From positions 1 through 5,592 of the forward strand of contig JAMONQ010000190.1 of the NCBI GenBank assembly GCA_027065635.1: a stretch of 5,592 nt of DNA, in the 5' to 3' direction. Below, in pieces: positions 1 through 5,338 of the stretch. The stretch comes from Campylobacterales bacterium (lineage in GTDB: Bacteria > Campylobacterota > Campylobacteria > Campylobacterales > Hydrogenimonadaceae). Position 1 is the stretch's first letter. Each line of letters begins with the position of its first letter. Made by a program: the position numbers and the translations under genes. The notes below the pieces were generated by a model. It worked only from the letters and a program-made list of their open reading frames with translations, did not search any database and was not told the origin of the DNA.

Positions 1-914
1 TAAAGGAGCTTGTCGCCAGAAACAGGGACGGTGTAGACGATATGATAAAGAGTATAAACACCGCTGCCGAAGAGTTTGCGAATATGTCATCCAAGTTCGG
101 CCAGAGTGCCGACACGGTAAACAGGGATCTACCGGATATGATGGCTAAACTAAAAAGTATTCTCGAGAAGTTCGAAGGGGTTGGCGGTACGCTGAACGAG
201 AAGCTTCCGACTCTTGCCGACAAGTTCGAGTCTTTGGAGGATCGCCTGAGTGTAGTGATAGACGAGAACAGAAAGCCGCTCAACAGTGCTCTGAAATCGT
301 TCGACGGCTTTTTCAAAAAGGGGACAGGAACGATAGACAAGCTTGAAGACTATCTCGACTCCGTTACCCAGAGCCGGCTCGATCTCGGCCTGCAAAGCTA
401 CTATATGGCCAACGACGGCAATATGAAAGGCGGCTTGCATATAGACTATATGCCGACCTATACGCGACACTATATGTTCGATATAGTATCGGCACCCGAC
501 TATTCGCAAAAGATAGACGGGGTCTTTCCCGCCGAGCTCGATCACACGGAAGGGAAATTCTACGTTTCGGCCCAGATAGGAAAGAGGTATGACGATATAA
601 TGTTCCGGGGCGGGCTGATTGAGAGTACCGCAGGATTCGGCATGGACTACTTCGGCTATTACGACAAGCTCAAACTTTCGGTAGATGCGTTTGACTTCTC
701 GGCGGTGAACGATCTGCGCGGAAACAACCCGAGGCTTCGAGCAACGATGAGATACAGATTTTTCAAACATATCGATACATACCTTGGGGCCGACAACATG
801 CTCAACTCCGATGCGTTCAATGTCTTTTTCGGAATGGGTGTCCATTTCGAGGATGATCGTATAAAATATCTGCTCGGCAGCGGTGCCAGTGCCGGAGCAT
901 CGGCTTCGAAATGA
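1..914 (+). CDS. MCE/MlaD-family lipid-transport protein, 3' part (5' end outside the window)
   Basis: The frame is open from base 3 to the TGA at 912-914, so the ATG at 42 is internal and the gene starts upstream of the window; 303 residues are visible. The first ~120 visible residues are polar and helical with coiled-coil character, as in the stretch that follows the MCE domain in MlaD-like proteins. From about nt 370 (RLDLGLQSYY) to the end the sequence is rich in aromatic, alternating beta-strand patterns (for example FRGGLIESTAGFGMDYFGYY) and closes with DDRIKYLLGS. I recognise this as the barrel-like C-terminal domain found in MCE proteins of Campylobacterota and Deltaproteobacteria. 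Such proteins are the periplasmic, inner-membrane-anchored part of an ABC system that moves phospholipid between the membranes. The MCE domain itself is not visible, so the family call rests on the tail. Permease and ATPase genes would be expected upstream. The stop overlaps the next start (ATGA). Confidence 0.8.
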   Translation, partial: KELVARNRDGVDDMIKSINTAAEEFANMSSKFGQSADTVNRDLPDMMAKLKSILEKFEGVGGTLNEKLPTLADKFESLEDRLSVVIDENRKPLNSALKSFDGFFKKGTGTIDKLEDYLDSVTQSRLDLGLQSYYMANDGNMKGGLHIDYMPTYTRHYMFDIVSAPDYSQKIDGVFPAELDHTEGKFYVSAQIGKRYDDIMFRGGLIESTAGFGMDYFGYYDKLKLSVDAFDFSAVNDLRGNNPRLRATMRYRFFKHIDTYLGADNMLNSDAFNVFFGMGVHFEDDRIKYLLGSGASAGASASK

Positions 915-1180
915 GCAAGGCATATGAAAAGATTCATGGTGCGCTCGAGACTCTCGGCCTGCCTTCGCACGTAAGCTTGAAAGATATCACGAGCCGCTAC
1001 CGCTATCTCGCGTCCAAACTCCATCCCGATGCGGGAGGGGAGGATGAGAAGATGGCGAGCATAAACGAGGCATATGAGGTTCTCAAACGCTATATAGAGA
1101 ACTACAGGTTCTCTTTCAGCGAAGATGAGATAGCCAGGCAGTTTCCGCAGGAGGCGCATGCCAAGAGGTTTAGATTTTAA
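911..1180 (+). CDS. Small J-domain (DnaJ-like) co-chaperone protein
   Basis: This 89-residue protein is almost only a J domain. Helix II (about residues 24-37, DITSRYRYLASKL) leads into the diagnostic HPD tripeptide at residues 38-40, followed by AGG and helix III with INEAYEVLKRYI (about 51-62). The HPD motif stimulates the ATPase of a DnaK-type Hsp70. There is no Gly/Phe region, zinc finger, substrate-binding domain, signal peptide or membrane segment, so it is not DnaJ itself but a minimal, probably cytosolic type III J-protein. The C-terminal tail (FSEDEIARQFP ... KRFRF) resembles small J-proteins I recall from Sulfurimonas-like genomes. The start overlaps the MCE stop by ATGA. The only nearby GGAG (894-897) is 13 nt away, so translation probably depends on termination of the upstream gene. 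Its client is unknown; the context suggests the lipid-transport operon or pnp. Confidence 0.87.
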   Translation: MSKAYEKIHGALETLGLPSHVSLKDITSRYRYLASKLHPDAGGEDEKMASINEAYEVLKRYIENYRFSFSEDEIARQFPQEAHAKRFRF

Positions 1181-1182
1181 AA

Positions 1183-1187
1183 AAGGA
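1183..1187 (+). promoter_or_regulatory. Ribosome binding site that sets the pnp start
   Basis: AAGGA lies 9 nt before the ATG at 1197. This start gives an N-terminus (MGCRFEFEMNNKK) that fits Campylobacterota PNPases, which begin with a short strand shortly before the K-V-A-(R/K)-Q-A segment. The earlier in-frame ATG at 1158 has AGGAGG (1149-1154) only 3 nt away and would add 13 unusual basic residues, so I prefer 1197. Confidence 0.6.
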
Positions 1188-1196
1188 CGAGAATAT

Positions 1197-3401
1197 ATGG
1201 GATGCAGATTTGAATTCGAGATGAACAATAAAAAGACGCTGTTTGAAACAGGCAAAGTGGCCAGGCAGGCCAACGGCTCTGTACTGCTAAGAAGCGGAAA
1301 GACGGTTTTGCTGGCGACCGCCGTCATGGATGAGAAGCCGATAGACGAACACTTTTTGCCTCTTACAGTCCAGTATATAGAAAAGAGCTACGCCGCCGGA
1401 AAGATTCCGGGAGGTTTCGTAAAGCGCGAGACCAAGCCCGGAGATTTCGAGACCCTCACTTCGCGACTTATAGACAGATCCCTGCGTCCGCTCTTTCCGA
1501 AAGGTTTTTGCAATCCGGTACAGATTACCGTTATGCTTTTGAGTGTCGATGAGAATGCGGATCTCCAGTCACTGGCTCTGGATGCCGCTTCCGCCGCACT
1601 TTTCATCTCCGATATTCCGGTGCAAAAGTGTGTGGCCGGTGTGCGAATAGGTCGAAAAGATGGGAACTTCATACTCAACCCGACTCTGGAGGAGCTGGAA
1701 GAGGGGACGCTCGATCTGTTCGTTTCCGGAACCAAAGAGGACCTTCTGATGATAGAGATGCGCTCCATAGGCAGTGTCGAAGTGGAGATTGAGCCCAGCG
1801 TAGCGGTAGATCCCATGCTCGATCCCATGCTTGCCGACGAGATTATCCAGATCCCGCGCGTAAACGAGCTGAAGGAGGATGAGCTTGTAGAGGCTATAGA
1901 TCTGGCACAAAAGGCAATCTCTGTTGCGGCGGGGGAGTATGAGAAGGTTTTTGTAGAGGCGGCAAAGCCGAAAAGAGAGGTGGAGCTGTTTGACGAAAAG
2001 GCGGATCCTTCCATCGTTACCTATATCAGAGAGTTTTATATGCAGGAGATACTGCATGCGCTCGACGGTATGGCAAAAAGTGAGCGGGGAACGGAGATAA
2101 AAGCGATAGTATCCAGGGTTTTGAATGACGATATCGCTCTCAAAGAGGAGTGGAGTGAAGATCAGGTAAAAGCGGCTGTAGGCGAAGTCAAACGCGAAAC
2201 TGTTCGTTCGATGATACTTGAAGAGGGCAAAAGAGCCGACGGAAGAGGATTGAAAGATGTACGTCCTATATCGATAGAGACCAACCTCCTTCCGAGTGTC
2301 CACGGCTCCTGTCTCTTTACCAGAGGTGAAACGCAGGCTCTTGTGACATGCACGCTCGGAAGCAGACAGGATGCCCAGATGTTCGAGAGAATTACCGGAA
2401 AGAGTGCAAGCTATGAAGAGTTTATGGTCCACTACAACTTTCCCGGCTTCAGCGTGGGAGAGGCTTCGCGCATAGGACCTCCGGGCAGACGTGAACTCGG
2501 TCACGGAAACCTTGCAAAAAGGGCTCTCGAGCCAGCGCTCGACAAAACGGAGCTCGATTCGATCATAAGGCTTGTTTCCGAAATTCTGGAATCGAACGGT
2601 TCATCTTCCATGGCTACCGTTTGCGGCGGTTCGCTCGCTCTCAAGGCTGCCGACGTTCCGGTGCAGAAGTTGATTGCCGGAGTGGCTATGGGACTGGTGG
2701 CTGAGAATGGCAAAACGGCTATATTGACCGATATCATGGGGCTGGAAGATCATGACGGGGATATGGATTTCAAGGTTGCCGGGAGTGAAGACGGTATAAC
2801 CGCGCTACAGATGGATATTAAACTGGGCGGTATAAGTCTCGATCTTCTCAAGAGGGCGCTGGAACAGGCGAAGGAGGCGAGGCTTCATATTCTTGGCATA
2901 ATGCAGAAGGCGGCAGAAGAGATCGAGGTAAACGAAGAGGTTCTTCCAAGCAGTGAAGTTTTCCATGTGGAACCTCACAAGATTGTAGATATTATCGGTC
3001 AGGCAGGAAAGACTATCAAAGAGATTATCGAAAAATTCGAAGTGAGCGTAGATCTGGACCGCAAGCAGGGAGAGGTAAGAGTCGCCGGACCCAGCAAAGC
3101 CAAGGTGAAAGCTGCGTGTGATCATATAAAAAATCTTGCGGAAAACGGCGGAGAGAAAAAGGAGATTCCGCGCTTCGAGATAGACAAACCGGTAAAAGGA
3201 AAGGTGAAAAAGCTGGTAGACTTTGGTGCTTTCATCGAGCTTCCCGGCGGTGTGGACGGCTTGTTGCATATCTCCAAAATAGCACGCAGACGCATAGGAC
3301 ATCCGAGCGAAGTGCTGCATGAAGGACAGGAGATCGAGGTCGTAGTCAAGTCGCAGCAGGGGCATAAGATTTCTTTGGAGCTATCGAAACCAATCGATTA
3401 A
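1197..3401 (+). CDS. pnp: Polyribonucleotide nucleotidyltransferase (PNPase)
   Basis: PNPase degrades RNA 3' to 5' by phosphorolysis, releasing nucleoside diphosphates, and works as a cytosolic trimer in mRNA turnover. The protein is 734 residues, normal for the family, and all domains are present. A first RNase PH fold occupies about residues 10-145 (PLTVQYIEKSYAAGKIPGGF, LIDRSLRPLFP). A helical linker spans about 235-330. The second, catalytic RNase PH fold runs from about 335 to 560, with the phosphate-site motif GRRELGHGN at 430-438, NGSSSM at 467-472, and DIMGLEDHDGDMDFK at 512-526. D518, D524 and K526 match the E. coli catalytic D486, D492 and K494. A KH domain follows with its GQAGK loop at 601-605, then an S1 domain from about 663 to the end (VDFGAFIEL, GVDGLLHISKI). 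Nothing is broken. It starts 16 nt after the J-protein stop, so it is probably cotranscribed with it. I see no terminator hairpin directly after its TAA, so transcription may run into the acyltransferase gene. Confidence 0.98.
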   Translation: MGCRFEFEMNNKKTLFETGKVARQANGSVLLRSGKTVLLATAVMDEKPIDEHFLPLTVQYIEKSYAAGKIPGGFVKRETKPGDFETLTSRLIDRSLRPLFPKGFCNPVQITVMLLSVDENADLQSLALDAASAALFISDIPVQKCVAGVRIGRKDGNFILNPTLEELEEGTLDLFVSGTKEDLLMIEMRSIGSVEVEIEPSVAVDPMLDPMLADEIIQIPRVNELKEDELVEAIDLAQKAISVAAGEYEKVFVEAAKPKREVELFDEKADPSIVTYIREFYMQEILHALDGMAKSERGTEIKAIVSRVLNDDIALKEEWSEDQVKAAVGEVKRETVRSMILEEGKRADGRGLKDVRPISIETNLLPSVHGSCLFTRGETQALVTCTLGSRQDAQMFERITGKSASYEEFMVHYNFPGFSVGEASRIGPPGRRELGHGNLAKRALEPALDKTELDSIIRLVSEILESNGSSSMATVCGGSLALKAADVPVQKLIAGVAMGLVAENGKTAILTDIMGLEDHDGDMDFKVAGSEDGITALQMDIKLGGISLDLLKRALEQAKEARLHILGIMQKAAEEIEVNEEVLPSSEVFHVEPHKIVDIIGQAGKTIKEIIEKFEVSVDLDRKQGEVRVAGPSKAKVKAACDHIKNLAENGGEKKEIPRFEIDKPVKGKVKKLVDFGAFIELPGGVDGLLHISKIARRRIGHPSEVLHEGQEIEVVVKSQQGHKISLELSKPID

Positions 3402-3405
3402 CAAA

Positions 3406-3414
3406 TTGATAAAA
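3406..3414 (+). repeat. TTGATAAAA, left copy of a 9-bp direct repeat flanking the acyltransferase gene
   Basis: The identical 9-mer occurs at 4547-4555, where it contains most of the atpE -10 region. This copy sits between the pnp stop and the acyltransferase ATG. Removing one copy together with the intervening gene would leave pnp followed after 5 nt by an intact atpE promoter. The word is short and AT-rich, so coincidence is possible. Confidence 0.4.
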
Positions 3415-3415
3415 A

Positions 3416-4513
3416 ATGTTTCAAATATCGCCTGCACTGTCGGTTTTTTTGGATATGGCCAGGGCTATTGCAGCTTTGTTAATTGTTGTCAGTCATATAA
3501 GACTAATGTTTTTTATGCATTACGATATCAAAGGAACAGCTGGTTTTTTTTACAACTTTTTCACTTTGCTTGGCGATAAGGCTATAATGGTTTTCTTTGT
3601 ACTTAGCGGTTACTTGATAGCAAGAAGTGCACACATATCGGTGAGTCAGGGAAATTTGACAGAATATGCGGTTAAACGTATTACAAGATTATGGATAGTT
3701 CTGATACCTGCATTGATTATGACCTTTTTTTGGGATAAGTTAACTATTAAAATCTTTTCTGATATTGGTAGTTTCTTTTTTGAGAGTCGATTAACCTGGG
3801 AAGTTTTTTTTGGAAATGTTTTTTTCCTGCAGGATATTATTGTTCCACGTTTCGGATCCAATGGACCGTTATGGAGTTTGGCAAATGAGTTCTGGTATTA
3901 TGTTTTATTCCCTGTGATGCTATTAATATATATACGGTATAAAAGAGGCACAAATATTTTTATTCCGGTGGTTTTGCTTATTGCTATTGTTTTGTTTTTA
4001 CCCTTTTCAATCATTAAATACTATATAATATGGCTCATTGGGGCAGTGGTTTGGCAAATAAAGCGTCCTATATTCAAAAGTGGCTTTATTGCTCTATCTT
4101 TATTCATTGCTTTTTTAATAATAGCCGGTTTCGAGTTTGCACAAGCAAGGCTGTTCGGTTTTGTAATGGAATTTTCTATTGCAATGTCATTCGCCTTGTT
4201 AATTAATTTTTTTTTCTTCAATGAAAAAGTTACTTTCCCAAAAGCAGTAGAAAGAACTTCGGCATTTTTTGCAAACTTCTCATTCAGTCTTTATTTGTTG
4301 CATTTTCCGTTCCTTTCAATGCTCAATTATTATATTAACAATAGTTCAATCATTGATATGGAACATTTGAGTCATTATGAAATTATACTTTTTTATATTG
4401 TTGTTTTATTGATGGTTTACATGTATGCATATGGCATATACTTGCTAACCGAAAGGCATACACAAGCATTTCAGCGGTGGGTGCTGGCTCAAATTAGGTA
4501 TAAAACTCCATAG
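3416..4513 (+). CDS. Integral-membrane acyltransferase, acyltransferase-3 (OafA/YrhL-like) family
   Basis: The 365-residue protein is mostly hydrophobic, with roughly ten membrane segments, the usual size for a stand-alone family member. Family marks are in order. LDMARAIAALLIVVSH occupies residues 12-27, with R16 and the probable catalytic H27 in the LDxxR...H pattern. FFVLSGYLIA follows, then GPLWSLANEFWYYVLFP with E158 in the conserved W-S-L-x-x-E block, and near the C-terminus SFSLYLLHFP with H296. These enzymes transfer acyl groups, often acetyl, from the cytoplasmic side to exported sugars such as O-antigen, capsule or exopolysaccharide. The substrate cannot be read from the sequence. 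The ATG is 14 nt after the pnp stop with no Shine-Dalgarno sequence; M14 (ATG at 3455) is a poorer start because it removes the LD of the motif. Composition differs sharply from its neighbours: my count is 16 G+C in 3901-3960 and 20 in 4081-4140, against 34 in 2461-2520 of pnp. It also carries several T runs of 7-9. I infer recent acquisition. Confidence 0.9.
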   Translation: MFQISPALSVFLDMARAIAALLIVVSHIRLMFFMHYDIKGTAGFFYNFFTLLGDKAIMVFFVLSGYLIARSAHISVSQGNLTEYAVKRITRLWIVLIPALIMTFFWDKLTIKIFSDIGSFFFESRLTWEVFFGNVFFLQDIIVPRFGSNGPLWSLANEFWYYVLFPVMLLIYIRYKRGTNIFIPVVLLIAIVLFLPFSIIKYYIIWLIGAVVWQIKRPIFKSGFIALSLFIAFLIIAGFEFAQARLFGFVMEFSIAMSFALLINFFFFNEKVTFPKAVERTSAFFANFSFSLYLLHFPFLSMLNYYINNSSIIDMEHLSHYEIILFYIVVLLMVYMYAYGIYLLTERHTQAFQRWVLAQIRYKTP

Positions 4514-4546
4514 TGATGTCTTTTAAAACTATCTTTCAACTTAAGT

Positions 4547-4555
4547 TTGATAAAA
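4547..4555 (+). repeat. TTGATAAAA, right copy of the 9-bp direct repeat
   Basis: Identical to 3406-3414. This copy overlaps the atpE -10 box and the right end of the palindrome AACTTAAGTT (4538-4547). See the left copy for the insertion reading. Confidence 0.4.
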
Positions 4556-4556
4556 T
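4551..4556 (+). promoter_or_regulatory. Probable atpE promoter, -10 box
   Basis: TAAAAT matches TATAAT at five of six positions and sits in GATAAAATTC, a common form of the Campylobacterota sigma-70 -10 region. I find no convincing -35 hexamer at 16-18 bp, which is usual in this phylum, but the upstream DNA is T/A-rich. A start about 7 nt downstream (near 4563) gives a leader of about 83 nt. Confidence 0.55.
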
Positions 4557-4560
4557 TCGC

Positions 4561-4606
4561 CTGCAAAGTGATAAGTAGGGATACGCAAGCCGAACGGACT
4601 TTGCAG
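4561..4606 (+). promoter_or_regulatory. Inverted repeat in the atpE leader, possible 5' stem-loop
   Basis: CTGCAAAGT (4561-4569) and ACTTTGCAG (4598-4606) are perfect 9-bp complements around a 28-nt loop. The right arm can instead form a small local hairpin, TTGC (4601-4604) with GCAA (4608-4611), so two exclusive folds are possible. A further short pairing CCGG (4612-4615)/CCGG (4624-4627) lies before the Shine-Dalgarno sequence. I recognise no known riboswitch class. It may stabilise the atpE mRNA or tune its translation. Confidence 0.45.
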
Positions 4607-4633
4607 CGCAACCGGGCGTCAATCCGGAAATAC

Positions 4634-4639
4634 AAGGAG
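4634..4639 (+). promoter_or_regulatory. Strong ribosome binding site of atpE
   Basis: AAGGAG is 6 nt before the ATG at 4646, near-ideal spacing. It fixes the start at MKKFFLL and rules out the in-frame TTG at 4547, which lies in the promoter. A strong site fits the high copy number of subunit c per ATP synthase. Confidence 0.8.
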
Positions 4640-4645
4640 TTTTCA

Positions 4646-4951
4646 ATGAAAAAGTTCTTTCTTTTGATGGCAGCATTTGCAGGTTTCGCATTTGCGGGCG
4701 AAGGTGAGTCTATGATTCAGGCGTACAGTGTAGTAGCGGCAGGCGTTGGTCTCGGTCTCGCGGCACTCGGCGGTGCGATCGGTATGGGTAACACAGCTGC
4801 GGCTACTATCGCGGGTACTGCACGCAATCCGGGTCTCGGCGGAAAACTGATGACGACAATGTTCATCGCTTTGGCGATGATCGAAGCGCAGGTTATCTAT
4901 ACCCTGGTTATCGCTCTTATCGCTCTTTATGCGAACCCGTTCCTCGGATAA
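4646..4951 (+). CDS. atpE: F1Fo ATP synthase subunit c
   Basis: Subunit c forms the membrane rotor ring that carries protons through Fo. The protein is 101 residues. Two membrane helices (about 26-53 and 68-95) flank the polar loop ARNPGLGGK with R60-N61-P62, which contacts the central stalk. The first helix has the small-residue packing run AAGVGLGLAALGGAIGMG. The ion-binding carboxylate is E80 in ALAMIEAQVIY. Compared with the sodium-binding ring of Ilyobacter, Q32 is replaced by M47, S66 by A81 and T67 by Q82, which argues for proton coupling. The end YANPFLG is typical. Residues 1-17 (MKKFFLLMAAFAGFAFA) look like a cleavable signal peptide; cutting after AFA would leave 84 residues, close to ordinary c subunits, with the N-terminus in the periplasm as required. 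The gene has its own promoter, leader and terminator and stands apart from other atp genes, as known for Campylobacterota. Confidence 0.97.
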   Translation: MKKFFLLMAAFAGFAFAGEGESMIQAYSVVAAGVGLGLAALGGAIGMGNTAAATIAGTARNPGLGGKLMTTMFIALAMIEAQVIYTLVIALIALYANPFLG

Positions 4952-4971
4952 TTTGCAAAAGATACGATTTT

Positions 4972-5005
4972 CGGTCCGGAAGCTCTTGCTTCCGACCGTT
5001 TTTTT
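4972..5005 (+). terminator. Rho-independent terminator of atpE
   Basis: CGGTCCGGAAGC (4972-4983) pairs with GCTTCCGACCG (4988-4998). The stem is 11 bp with one bulged C, closed by the loop TCTT and followed by seven T (4999-5005). It lies 20 nt after the atpE stop. Confidence 0.93.
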
Positions 5006-5008
5006 CGC

Positions 5009-5014
5009 TATAAT
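5009..5014 (+). promoter_or_regulatory. Promoter of the tRNA-Leu gene, -10 box
   Basis: A perfect TATAAT lies three bases after the T run of the atpE terminator. A weak -35 candidate, TTGCTT (4986-4991), sits exactly 17 bp upstream, inside the loop and 3' arm of the terminator hairpin. A transcription start near 5021 gives a 5' leader of about 20 nt before the tRNA. Confidence 0.75.
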
Positions 5015-5040
5015 TTCGGCCTCTTAACAACTACAAATAA

Positions 5041-5126
5041 GCGCAGGTGGTGGAATCGGTAGACACGCTGTCTTGAGGGGGCAGTGGGCTTTGCCCGTGC
5101 GAGTTCAAGTCTCGCTCTGCGCACCA
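5041..5126 (+). tRNA. tRNA-Leu, anticodon GAG
   Basis: An 86-nt class II tRNA. The acceptor stem GCGCAGG (5041-5047) pairs with TCTGCGC (5116-5122), with a terminal G-U; the discriminator is A5123 and CCA is encoded at 5124-5126. The anticodon stem CTGTC/GGCAG encloses the loop TTGAGGG with anticodon GAG at 5075-5077, which reads CUC and CUU. The long variable arm has a GGGC/GCCC stem, as expected for leucine. The T arm is GCGAG-TTCAAGT-CTCGC. The D loop contains the conserved GG of ATCGGTAGA. It appears to be a single gene with its own promoter. Confidence 0.97.
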
Positions 5127-5182
5127 TATCTACTTTAAGAATATATCAACGACATCACGCAGACTTTCAAGATTTATTCACT

Positions 5183-5202
5183 CTGAAAACCTCTATTTTC
5201 AG
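5183..5202 (+). repeat. Short inverted repeat after the tRNA gene
   Basis: CTGAAAA (5183-5189) and TTTTCAG (5196-5202) are perfect 7-bp complements around a 6-nt loop. The stem is AT-rich and is not followed by a T run, so it is at best a weak terminator or processing signal for the tRNA transcript. The rest of the spacer 5127-5338 is AT-rich, and I see no gene in it. Confidence 0.25.
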
Positions 5203-5254
5203 TACTCTTCAATCGAATTTCCACTACTTTTTTGCATTTTCTTCTCTTATGATA

Positions 5255-5281
5255 TTGATTTAATTAAAATTAGTGTAAAAT
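5255..5281 (+). promoter_or_regulatory. Possible promoter of the polysaccharide-export gene
   Basis: TAAAAT (5276-5281) is a plausible -10 box, with TTGATT (5255-5260) upstream at a short 15-bp spacing. AGTG (5272-5275) and CACT (5282-5285) flank the -10 box symmetrically and might be an operator. The implied leader is about 50 nt. Confidence 0.35.
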
Positions 5282-5338
5282 CACTTCAGCATAGCGCTTG
5301 AATGTGTTATATAGAGTATGAAAACAGAGGAGGCAACG

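Noticed and set aside
150..2504. Long minus-strand open frames opposite the MCE gene and pnp (for example 150-923, 659-1327, 1388-2014 and 1569-2504)
   Set aside because: They lie antisense to clearly conserved genes, their translations show no family motifs, and I see no supporting ribosome binding sites.
2805..3365. Minus-strand frames opposite the end of pnp
   Set aside because: They are shadows of the KH and S1 coding region with no recognisable domain.
3416..4513. The acyltransferase gene as an insertion sequence or cargo with visible mobility functions
   Set aside because: There is no transposase, integrase or terminal inverted repeat; only a short 9-bp direct repeat flanks it.
4547..4645. 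N-terminal extension of atpE from a TTG at 4547
   Set aside because: The TTG lies in the promoter -10 region, the added residues resemble no c subunit, and a strong ribosome binding site serves the ATG at 4646.
4557..4645. A known riboswitch such as cobalamin or SAM in the atpE leader
   Set aside because: I could not find the conserved core of any class I know; only simple inverted repeats are visible.
5318..5338. Alternative start of the export lipoprotein at ATG 5318
   Set aside because: There is no Shine-Dalgarno sequence before it. It would add acidic residues ahead of the signal peptide, whereas AGGAGG serves the ATG at 5339.
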